The notes below the pieces were generated by a model. That model made no database searches, was not told the origin of the DNA, and worked only from the letters and a program-made list of their open reading frames with translations. Position numbers and translations under genes: made by a program. A DNA stretch of 10,106 bases. Source: Candidatus Moraniibacteriota bacterium. Lineage in GTDB: Bacteria; Patescibacteriota; Minisyncoccia; Moranbacterales; GCA-2747515. The DNA lies in the NCBI GenBank assembly GCA_030592425.1, contig JAUVJK010000028.1, positions 1 to 10,106 of the forward strand, in the 5' to 3' direction. Below are positions 1 to 5,851 of the stretch, in pieces (position 1 is the first letter of the stretch; each line of letters starts with the position of its first letter).

Positions 1-31
1 GCTAGTGTGATATGTAGATATATTTTTGGAT

Positions 32-74
32 AAAAAAAGAGCGTTGTGTTGTATGTGATAACAACAGAACGCTC
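32..74 (-). terminator. Rho-independent terminator of the 87-aa gene
   Basis: Positions 39-45 (GAGCGTT) pair with 68-74 (AACGCTC) and 47-52 (TGTTGT) pair with 61-66 (ACAACA), with one G-G mismatch between the two stem blocks and an 8-base loop. On the minus strand the stem is followed directly by seven T (complement of A32-A38). This is the classic hairpin plus U-tract, 36 bases beyond the stop codon of the minus-strand gene at 110-373. Confidence 0.85.
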
Positions 75-109
75 ACTATGCAGACACGTCATTTTTTGAT
101 GATCTATGA

Positions 110-373
110 TCATCGCAGATATTTATTGGCAAAAGTGGACGGACTCTTATGAGGAACAGCGTGTCCCGTTTCATGATCAAAAGACATTCCATGCTTCACA
201 AAGATGCCACTGTCCATTGACTGGACAGCTCTATCAATTGACCTCATGTGCCACAAGTAACGCAATCCAGCAATCAACCAAGCTAGAAGAATAAATACAA
301 ATGCCAGTTGAGCCAATCCCCATATAATATCAAACAGATTATCTCTCCATTGTTCAGAAGGTACAAAACCCAT
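110..373 (-). CDS. Small single-pass membrane protein, unknown function
   Basis: An 87-residue protein I do not recognise. Residues about 14-40 form one hydrophobic, Trp/Leu/Ala-rich membrane segment (around GLAQLAFVFILLAWLIAGL), preceded by a short polar N-terminus and followed by a basic stretch with HMR and DR. The C-terminal ~45 residues are hydrophilic and His-rich (five His between residues 42 and 75). By the positive-inside rule the C-terminal side of the helix is probably cytoplasmic. The reading frame is supported by context: it is flanked by a good sigma70-type promoter (410-439) and a strong terminator (32-74), so it is probably a monocistronic transcript. The stop codon is TGA. 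A GAGG lies about 15 bases before the ATG, somewhat far for a ribosome binding site. There are no cysteines and no known motif; function is not inferable. Confidence 0.6.
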   Translation of the reverse strand: MGFVPSEQWRDNLFDIIWGLAQLAFVFILLAWLIAGLRYLWHMRSIDRAVQSMDSGIFVKHGMSFDHETGHAVPHKSPSTFANKYLR

Positions 374-409
374 AGATAAGTGCTATTTCCTCTATACTCA
401 TCTCTTATA

Positions 410-439
410 ATTATAACCACAGCGCGTTTATTACGTCAA
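410..439 (-). promoter_or_regulatory. Sigma70-type promoter for the 87-aa membrane protein gene
   Basis: On the minus strand TTGACG (439-434) is separated by 18 bases from a perfect TATAAT (415-410). The predicted start of transcription is near 403, giving a leader of about 30 bases before the ATG at 373. This is the best promoter match near this gene. Confidence 0.65.
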
Positions 440-463
440 AGTAATCTCTGCAATGCAATCCAT
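431..463 (-). other. Possible ten-codon leader ORF with a strong Shine-Dalgarno
   Basis: On the minus strand GGAGGAG (478-472) stands 8 bases before an ATG at 463. The ORF reads MDCIAEITLT and stops with TAA at 433-431. It is the best anti-SD match I see in the window, where most real genes have weak or no Shine-Dalgarno sequence. Its last codons overlap the -35 box of the downstream promoter, so it would be translated only from a transcript starting further upstream, for example at the 485-512 palindrome. It could equally be a chance ORF. Confidence 0.2.
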
Positions 464-484
464 CTATCTATCTCCTCCAAGTCT

Positions 485-512
485 CACTATGATATAATGT
501 TATATCATAGTG
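485..512. repeat. Perfect 13-bp inverted repeat with 2-base centre (operator candidate)
   Basis: CACTATGATATAA at 485-497 is followed by TG and then by its exact reverse complement at 500-512. On the plus strand it contains TGATATAAT, a perfect extended -10 element (490-498). On the minus strand it contains TGATATAAC (507-499), nearly as good. A symmetric site covering -10 boxes on both strands suits a dimeric repressor, but no regulator gene lies nearby. It sits between the gnd terminator and the promoter of the 87-aa gene. It has no T-run on either side, so it is not a typical terminator. Confidence 0.55.
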
Positions 513-560
513 TTGACACATTCATTTATCTGAAGGGTTTTTCAATTTTTACTTTATACA

Positions 561-590
561 AAAGCACCTGCTACATGTAGCAGGTGCTTT
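561..590 (-). terminator. Terminator of the zwf-gnd operon, probably bidirectional
   Basis: A 30-base perfect palindrome: AAAGCACCTGCTACA at 561-575 is followed by its exact complement through 590. It lies 24 bases beyond the gnd stop codon. On the minus strand the stem runs into CTTTTGTAT. On the plus strand it is followed by ATTGTTTTTG. The U-tracts are moderate on both sides, so it could stop transcription in either direction. Its position makes it the end of the minus-strand operon. Confidence 0.75.
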
Positions 591-614
591 ATTGTTTTTG
601 TTCTCTCTGTTTTG

Positions 615-1511
615 TTATTTTTTCACTTCGTGACCGCCGAATTGATTGCGCAGAGCGGAGACGACTTGGCCGGTGTAGCTTGGATTACCTTGAGAGGCTT
701 CACGAAACGCAAGTGATTTCTCGATGATTTGTGCATCAACGCCAAGTTCTTTTGCTGCTTCGACTGTCCAGAGTCCCTCACCGCTATGAGATACTTCACC
801 AGAGATCGCATCGAGATCTTCTCCTTCTTCCTTGTAGGCATTCTCGAGCCAAGACACCAGTGATGATGTGATCACACTGCCATGACTATACACGCCTGCA
901 ACCTTTGTCAGATCGATCTCGAATTCTTCTTTTTTCTTCATGATCGCAAAGCCCTCACCAATCGCCTGCATCATGCCATACTCGATGCCATTGTGCACCA
1001 TCTTCACGAAATGCCCAGATCCCGTCTTGCCCATGTAACCATAGCCCTCTGGCACACAGAGAGCGCTCAGACCACTCTCGGATTCGTCGTATACGTCCTT
1101 TTTTCCACCAGCCATCATACACGCACCATTCCTTGCGCCACTTGGGCCACCAGAGACGCCAATGTCCATAAATCGCAATCCTTTTCCTTCCAGCATCACG
1201 CCACGTCGCACAGACTCTTTATATGGTGAGTTTCCACCATCGATCACCGTGTCACCAACATCAAGGAGAGGAACAATTTCATCCAATACTTTATCAACTA
1301 CCTGATGTGGTACCATGACCCAAATCGTCCGTGGCGTGTCCATTGTGCTTACCAGTACTGTCGCAGACTCAGCGGTCTTTGCACCAAGAGCTTCCATTTC
1401 TGTACGTGCCTCTGCCTGTGGATCCGTTGCGATCACTTCATGATCATTTTCAAGAAGTCGTGCAACCATACCTTTTCCCATTTTCCCCAATCCAATATAG
1501 CCAATTTTCAT
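615..1511 (-). CDS. gnd: 6-phosphogluconate dehydrogenase, decarboxylating, short (GndA/YqeC-like) form
   Basis: Oxidises 6-phosphogluconate to ribulose 5-phosphate with release of CO2 and reduction of NAD(P)+ in the cytoplasmic oxidative pentose phosphate pathway. At 298 residues it is the short form of the family, against about 470 for the E. coli type. The N-terminal Rossmann fold has GLGKMG (residues 7-12). The substrate signature is DGGNSPYKES (91-100), followed by GVSGGPSGARNG (118-129). The catalytic pair is Lys170 and Asn174 in GHFVKMVHNGIEYG. The C-terminal helical domain holds SHSGEGLW (241-248). Asp30 at the end of the second beta strand (ATD) favours NAD+ over NADP+, as in known short NAD-type enzymes; this is inference. 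The start ATG has a weak AAGAAG about 7 bases upstream. It is the last gene of the operon, 18 bases after zwf. Confidence 0.93.
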   Translation of the reverse strand: MKIGYIGLGKMGKGMVARLLENDHEVIATDPQAEARTEMEALGAKTAESATVLVSTMDTPRTIWVMVPHQVVDKVLDEIVPLLDVGDTVIDGGNSPYKESVRRGVMLEGKGLRFMDIGVSGGPSGARNGACMMAGGKKDVYDESESGLSALCVPEGYGYMGKTGSGHFVKMVHNGIEYGMMQAIGEGFAIMKKKEEFEIDLTKVAGVYSHGSVITSSLVSWLENAYKEEGEDLDAISGEVSHSGEGLWTVEAAKELGVDAQIIEKSLAFREASQGNPSYTGQVVSALRNQFGGHEVKK

Positions 1512-1529
1512 AGTATTCTTCTTAATGTA

Positions 1530-2951
1530 TTATTTAGTATCGATCTGTGGCAATGTACCGCGCTTATATGTCGTCAATGGCACATCCTGCATCTTTTCCA
1601 TGACTGATGAAATGAAGGCCCATGCATACTTCACTTCGTCCGTATTTGTGAACAATACCTGGTCGCCAATGATCGCATCGTAAATCACTTTTTCATAAGC
1701 ATCGACCTCACGCACTTCACGGTCTGCATGATAACTAAACGCTAGATCTTTTTGTGCGATATTCGTCAGGAGACCATGTTCTTTCGCAAAGAAGCGCACA
1801 GTGATCTTTTCTTCTGGTTGGATATCAAATATCACTTTGTTATTCTGTGTGTGCTCTGGTCCGACGCAAAAACACGGCTCTGGCTCACGAAAAGTGACAA
1901 CGATCTGTGTCAATTTCTTGTGGAGTGCTTTTCCTGATTCAAGAATGAACGGCACATCTTTCCACCGATCGTTGTTGATCTGCGCTGTGATATGAAAATA
2001 GGTCTCTGTTTCCGAGTCATCTGCAACATCTTGGATATCACAGTAGCCTTCATACTGCCCTCGCATGAGATGCTCAGTATCTGACATGCACAGATCACCT
2101 AGGACGCGCGCACGACTTTTGTGAATTTCTTTTGACGTGAATTCTCCAGGATGTTCCATTGCGATCAGTGAGAGCATTTGCAAGAGATGGTTTTGCCCGA
2201 CGTCCCTAAGTGCGCCGATGCCATCATAAAATGCACCCCTATCAGCCACATCAATGTCTTCCCACAACTTGATCTCTACTTTCTCCACGTGCTCATGATT
2301 CCATACAGGATCAAAGATCCGATTGGAGAAACGAAACATCAAAATATTTTGAATAGTCTCTTTTGCAAGGTAATGATCGATCCGGAAGATCTGCTCTTCT
2401 TTGAAAAGTTTTCCCAATAGTGCATCGAGCTCCTGCGCTGTCACTGCATCTTTCCCAAAGGGCTTTTCGATCAACACGCGCGTCCAACCACTATCATCAC
2501 TACAAGGAATAGTCATGCCAGAATGTGCCAAGTTCCGCAGAAGATCATCATAAAAGCGTGGTGGTACAGCAAGGTGAAAAAGTTTATTTGTACATTGTCC
2601 AATCGCATCATCCAATGCGATCAATTTCTCTGACAGCGCACTAAAAGCTTCTGAATCTGTAAAAGAGCCTTGCACATACGAAATACTACTGATGAATTTT
2701 TCGATGTCATCGTGATCATAGTCTTCTGTATGACCGACAAGGATCTCTTGCACATAATCACGAAAAGAATGGTCATCATAATCACTGTGTGCAAAACCAA
2801 CGATCGCAAATCTGTCTGGCAACATCTCATTACTATAGAGATCAAATAAGGAGATGAAGAGTTTTTTCTTTGCAAGATCACCAGAAGAGCCAAAGATCGT
2901 AAAGATCGTTGGGATATTGAATTGTGCTTTAATACGCGTTATGTCTTTCAT
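1530..2951 (-). CDS. zwf: Glucose-6-phosphate 1-dehydrogenase
   Basis: Oxidises glucose 6-phosphate to 6-phosphogluconolactone, the entry step of the oxidative pentose phosphate pathway. The 473-residue length is usual for the family. The coenzyme fold carries FGSSGDLAKKKL (20-31). The EKPFGKD loop (162-168) holds a conserved Lys. The active-site segment is RIDHYLAKE (190-198), with Ala in place of the usual Gly. The general-base His is probably His255 in DVGQNHLLQ, matching His240 of the Leuconostoc enzyme. The arginine that normally follows the second strand and binds the NADP 2'-phosphate (YARS in human) is His55 here (VGFAHS), so the cofactor may be NAD+. The ATG lies 3 bases after the rpe stop, with no Shine-Dalgarno, suggesting translational coupling. 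No lactonase gene (pgl) accompanies it. Confidence 0.95.
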   Translation of the reverse strand: MKDITRIKAQFNIPTIFTIFGSSGDLAKKKLFISLFDLYSNEMLPDRFAIVGFAHSDYDDHSFRDYVQEILVGHTEDYDHDDIEKFISSISYVQGSFTDSEAFSALSEKLIALDDAIGQCTNKLFHLAVPPRFYDDLLRNLAHSGMTIPCSDDSGWTRVLIEKPFGKDAVTAQELDALLGKLFKEEQIFRIDHYLAKETIQNILMFRFSNRIFDPVWNHEHVEKVEIKLWEDIDVADRGAFYDGIGALRDVGQNHLLQMLSLIAMEHPGEFTSKEIHKSRARVLGDLCMSDTEHLMRGQYEGYCDIQDVADDSETETYFHITAQINNDRWKDVPFILESGKALHKKLTQIVVTFREPEPCFCVGPEHTQNNKVIFDIQPEEKITVRFFAKEHGLLTNIAQKDLAFSYHADREVREVDAYEKVIYDAIIGDQVLFTNTDEVKYAWAFISSVMEKMQDVPLTTYKRGTLPQIDTK

Positions 2952-2954
2952 GAT

Positions 2955-3614
2955 CTATTTTTCGTTAGTTTGTTCTTTATGCTCCTCCTCCATGATGAGG
3001 GCGAGTGTACGAATCGCTTCTACAGGATCCTCCGCTGTTGCGATTGCACTCCCGACACCTGCTGCATCGAGACTCTTGTGTACCACAGTCGTGATCGTTT
3101 TCTCATTGATACCACCATCTACACTGATCCAGAGTTCTGTACGCCGTTCACGTATATCCACGATCTTGTTGAGCATCTCTTCGAGAAATGCACCACCTTG
3201 TTTCCCTGGCATCACGGTCATTACTTGCACTGCATCGATCTCATCAATATAGGTAAAGAGATCTTCGATCCCCGTCTGTGGTGAGAGAGCGATGCCCTTT
3301 GTAAAATCATAAGGATCCATTGCACGCAACACTTCTGATGGACTCTCTACTTCACCGAGATGAAAGAAAACTCGCGTCGCACCGATTGCTGCACAAGCGT
3401 CAAAATACTTTTCTGGTTCTGTTGTCATCAAATGCACCTCTACTTCAAAGCCATCAAGTTCACCGACAAGATCATAGAGATCAAATGTCTTGCTCTCTGT
3501 CATCGTGCCATCTGCTAAGTCGATCTGGATCCACGGCACAACACCACGAAGTCGCTCGATCTGCAAAAGGGCATTTTCACTCTCTTTCTCTAAAATTGCT
3601 GGAATAATCAACAT
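2955..3614 (-). CDS. rpe: Ribulose-phosphate 3-epimerase family protein, with altered active-site residues
   Basis: Expected to interconvert ribulose 5-phosphate and xylulose 5-phosphate. The 219-residue TIM barrel has family landmarks in order: PAIL (5-8), QIDLADG (30-36), VHLM (60-63), VMTVMPGKQGG (131-141) and ISVDGGIN (163-170). The catalytic acids Asp32 and Asp166 and metal ligand His61 are present. Two usual residues are changed: the first metal-ligand His (H-x-D) is Gln30, and the Ser of the N-terminal PSIL motif is Ala6. I recall the QID variant in CPR homologues, so it may be a lineage form rather than a dead enzyme. The gene sits 3 bases before zwf, which supports the pentose phosphate assignment. 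There is no clear Shine-Dalgarno. The alternative is a related sugar-phosphate TIM-barrel activity. Confidence 0.82.
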   Translation of the reverse strand: MLIIPAILEKESENALLQIERLRGVVPWIQIDLADGTMTESKTFDLYDLVGELDGFEVEVHLMTTEPEKYFDACAAIGATRVFFHLGEVESPSEVLRAMDPYDFTKGIALSPQTGIEDLFTYIDEIDAVQVMTVMPGKQGGAFLEEMLNKIVDIRERRTELWISVDGGINEKTITTVVHKSLDAAGVGSAIATAEDPVEAIRTLALIMEEEHKEQTNEK

Positions 3615-3672
3615 AGGGGAAATTCTTAATTCTTAATCTTAAATACTAAATGATAATTACACTATCACTTTA

Positions 3673-3969
3673 TTATAATACTTTATTGAGTTCTTTGCGT
3701 AGCTTCTCTGCTGGTAAAAATTCTCCTTGTGATACGATTTTACCATTGATCAGAACAATTGGTGCGTGCCAACCGCCCCTCCAAATAACTTTGTACCAAT
3801 TATCAAGCCATGGTCGTGTTTCAAAAGAAATATCGTGATCTGCATATTCTTTTTCCACTACACTCCTGATCGTCGTTTCAGTCAGGTCACATTCATCACA
3901 GAGAACCTTTACGTGAAACGGCCCCCATTTTCCAGCCCATTTATATTGTATGATCTGTATTTCTTTCAT
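3673..3969 (-). CDS. Small thioredoxin-fold protein with CDEC motif
   Basis: A 98-residue protein with one CxxC (Cys24-Asp-Glu-Cys27) after an N-terminal strand and the unusual WAGKWGPF segment (11-18). The conserved GGWHAPIVLINGK block (65-77) supplies the cis-proline (Pro70) and the strand-turn-strand that close a thioredoxin/glutaredoxin fold, followed by SQGEF and a C-terminal helix. There is no signal peptide or membrane segment, so it is probably cytoplasmic. The acidic CDEC is unlike the CGPC of thioredoxin or the CPYC of glutaredoxin, so the redox potential and partner are unknown. It lies between the TVP38-like gene (75-base gap) and rpe (58-base gap), in an operon that also contains thioredoxin reductase. 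I am confident of the fold but not of the substrate. Confidence 0.7.
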   Translation of the reverse strand: MKEIQIIQYKWAGKWGPFHVKVLCDECDLTETTIRSVVEKEYADHDISFETRPWLDNWYKVIWRGGWHAPIVLINGKIVSQGEFLPAEKLRKELNKVL

Positions 3970-4044
3970 TATAATTTATTAATGCAATTAATTTTCCTCT
4001 CATTGTCTCTGTCCATATTTACTACTACACGATCCAATCTCTTT

Positions 4045-4752
4045 TTATGTCGTTTCTTCTTTCTTATCTTCAACAGCAGATTTTTTCTTTAACTCTCCCA
4101 ATTCGCCACCAAGTTTTGTTTTTTTGAGGAGTTTTGCAATGATGAGTCCGAGAATAAAGAAAAAAGTAAAGATCATCAGACTTTTCCACAGATCTTCAAA
4201 AATACCACCAAGAAAAACAAAGGCGATCATCCCTGGAATAATACCAATGAACGTACCCAATGCAAGATCACGCCAACGTAGATCATATGCTCCTGCCAAA
4301 TAACCAACCCAATCATACGGAAAGAAAAGTAATCGCATCATGAGTACGGTCATAAAACCATTTTTGCGAAATTTTTCACCACGTGGAAAGTATTTCACAT
4401 TCTTCCCTGCACGCGCCACGACATCCTTCCCGAAATAGCGACCGACAATGTATGCAAGAGTTGCAGAAAGATTCGCGCCAATGAGTGCATAGATAAATCC
4501 AAAATACGGACCAAAGATGATCCCAGCAGCAACCGTGAAAACTGTTGCGGAAAAGAAAGTGAGTGTCCGCAGCGTATATGCCAAAATGAAAACGATTGGT
4601 CCCCATACACCAAACTGTTCCACCCATCTTTGGATATATGCTGGTAGATCCTGCACTGGCACACCACTTTGTTGATAGAGGACAAAAAGCCCTGCAGTAG
4701 CAAGGAGCCAAAGAATAAAAAAGACAAGTTTCAAATATTTCTTTCTTCCCAT
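4045..4752 (-). CDS. TVP38/TMEM64 (DedA/VTT superfamily) membrane protein
   Basis: A 235-residue polytopic inner-membrane protein. Membrane segments are near residues 8-27, 50-64, 68-102 (including the conserved FGPYFGFIYALIGANLSATLAYIVGRYFG block), 133-155, 163-185 and 191-209. The RLLFFPYDWVGYLAG segment (140-154) matches the conserved Arg/Pro re-entrant loop typical of the family. The last 25 residues are highly charged and Lys/Glu-rich, probably cytoplasmic. Family members are implicated in lipid scrambling or envelope homeostasis; some bacterial relatives sit beside mercury or thiol-redox genes. Here it lies 5 bases after rpiB and before a thioredoxin-fold gene, so a transport or envelope role tied to redox is possible but not shown. 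Confidence 0.88.
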   Translation of the reverse strand: MGRKKYLKLVFFILWLLATAGLFVLYQQSGVPVQDLPAYIQRWVEQFGVWGPIVFILAYTLRTLTFFSATVFTVAAGIIFGPYFGFIYALIGANLSATLAYIVGRYFGKDVVARAGKNVKYFPRGEKFRKNGFMTVLMMRLLFFPYDWVGYLAGAYDLRWRDLALGTFIGIIPGMIAFVFLGGIFEDLWKSLMIFTFFFILGLIIAKLLKKTKLGGELGELKKKSAVEDKKEETT

Positions 4753-4757
4753 GAAAA

Positions 4758-5225
4758 TTATGCGAACGAATTAGGATCGATCTTTTCGATGCGTCGTGCA
4801 TGTCGCTCATCAGCAATAAACGGCGTTGCAAGCCATACTTTGATCGCATGTTTTGCTTCCTCTGTGGTCAGAAACCGCGCGCCAAGAGAAAGGACATTCG
4901 CATTATTGTGATCACGCGACAAAACAATGAGATCATCTGGACCACCATAATACACCGCTGCACGTACACCCTGTTCGCGATTAGCAACGATTGCCTCGCC
5001 CTGTCCACTACCACCAAGAATAATACCGCGACTATCGATCTCCTCATCTTGATCGCGTGCTACTGCCGCTGCCACTGGACGAACCAGATCTGGATCATCA
5101 TCATCTTCATCATATTCATGTGCACCCATGTCTTCAACATCATAATTCAATTCTTCACGCAAGAATGGTACAAGTTTTTCCTTCAGTTCAAAGCCAGCGT
5201 GATCGGTCCCAATATAGATTTTCAT
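4758..5225 (-). CDS. rpiB: Ribose-5-phosphate isomerase B (actinobacterial-type active site)
   Basis: Interconverts ribulose 5-phosphate and ribose 5-phosphate. The 155-residue LacAB/RpiB fold shows GTDHAGFELK (6-15), a DMG motif (32-34), GGSGQGEAIVANR (71-83), SRDHNNANVLSLGAR (103-117) and the C-terminal HARRIEKI (142-149). In E. coli RpiB the catalytic base is a Cys in CGTGIG; here that position is Gly71 and Glu77 follows GSGQG. This matches the Mycobacterium tuberculosis type, where a Glu acts as base. A run of six Asp/Glu residues at 39-44 is unusual in the loop before DPD. It lies 11 bases after the TlpA-like gene and 5 bases before the TVP38-like gene. There is no Shine-Dalgarno; the start is preceded by an A/T-only leader. 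Confidence 0.93.
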   Translation of the reverse strand: MKIYIGTDHAGFELKEKLVPFLREELNYDVEDMGAHEYDEDDDDPDLVRPVAAAVARDQDEEIDSRGIILGGSGQGEAIVANREQGVRAAVYYGGPDDLIVLSRDHNNANVLSLGARFLTTEEAKHAIKVWLATPFIADERHARRIEKIDPNSFA

Positions 5226-5236
5226 GAAAATTATTA

Positions 5237-5842
5237 TTATTGATTATTTTTGATAAGTGCTTGAAAATGTTTTTCATCAATATCACCAGGAAAAATATCA
5301 TAGATCGTACCATCTTTGTTGATCAGTACATGTGTATTTGTAAGTTGAACAAAATAATCATTTACTACAGTATCGTCATCATAGACAAACGGGAGTGAAA
5401 AATTATTCTTTTCAATGTACGCATCAACGACACTACGTTTTTCATTCATATTGATCGCAATCACTTCAACGTCACTTTTATATTGTTCGTAAAGTTTGTT
5501 TTGTACTGGCATATCTCGCCGACAGTTGTGACACCATGTCGTCCAAAAATCAAGAATGACAGGTTTTTCACCACGATACGATGAGAGCGTGATCTCTCCA
5601 CCACCATAGCGCGGAAGTGTAAAATCCGTTGCCATGATCTCCTCGATCGTTGGCGATTCATCGTTAAAGATCTCTGTTTCTATATCATTATCTTTTATTC
5701 TAATAGGTTCCGCATCATCAGTTTTCACAATAGTTCCATCTACATCAATAGGCTCCTGTGATGCACTGCGGTGTCCCATTACAAAAAGAATAATGATCAT
5801 TCCTACGACCGCTATTATGATAATAATTATTTTCTTCGTCAT
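5237..5842 (-). CDS. Membrane-anchored TlpA/ResA-like thioredoxin-family protein
   Basis: A 201-residue protein with an uncleaved-looking N-terminal membrane anchor (residues 4-22, Ile-rich) and a linker of about 45 residues rich in Asp/Glu. The thioredoxin domain runs from about residue 72, containing LDFWTTWCHNCRRDMP (97-112) with catalytic Cys104 and Cys107. It should act outside the cytoplasmic membrane as a thiol-disulfide oxidoreductase. The segment aligned with ResA's LPTTFLIN reads TNTHVLIN (168-175), so the normally invariant cis-proline is Asn169. That may change substrate release or specificity. It lies 9 bases after the DUF3179 gene, an anchored extracytoplasmic protein with a CPLC motif and a plausible partner. 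The start has no clear Shine-Dalgarno. Confidence 0.85.
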   Translation of the reverse strand: MTKKIIIIIIAVVGMIIILFVMGHRSASQEPIDVDGTIVKTDDAEPIRIKDNDIETEIFNDESPTIEEIMATDFTLPRYGGGEITLSSYRGEKPVILDFWTTWCHNCRRDMPVQNKLYEQYKSDVEVIAINMNEKRSVVDAYIEKNNFSLPFVYDDDTVVNDYFVQLTNTHVLINKDGTIYDIFPGDIDEKHFQALIKNNQ

Positions 5843-5851
5843 AACGATTTT

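Noticed and set aside
513..541. TTGACA at 513-518 as a plus-strand -35 box
   Set aside because: No usable -10 sequence lies 15-19 bases downstream (the region reads GGTTTT), and no plus-strand gene follows.
882..1229. Plus-strand open frame of 115 codons opposite gnd
   Set aside because: It is antisense to a clear, conserved gnd, has low-complexity His/Phe-rich composition and no recognisable motif.
2854..3284. Two overlapping plus-strand frames of 120-132 codons opposite rpe and zwf
   Set aside because: They are shadows of well-supported minus-strand genes, with Ser/Ile-rich or Cys-rich composition typical of antisense frames.
4376..4849. Minus-strand frame of 157 codons overlapping the TVP38-like gene and rpiB
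   Set aside because: Same strand but a different frame from two genes with clear family motifs; rich in Cys and His and without domain structure.
110..5225. Recoded UGA (glycine) genetic code
   Set aside because: The 87-aa gene ends cleanly at TGA next to a terminator, and the conserved proteins show no in-frame TGA at glycine positions.
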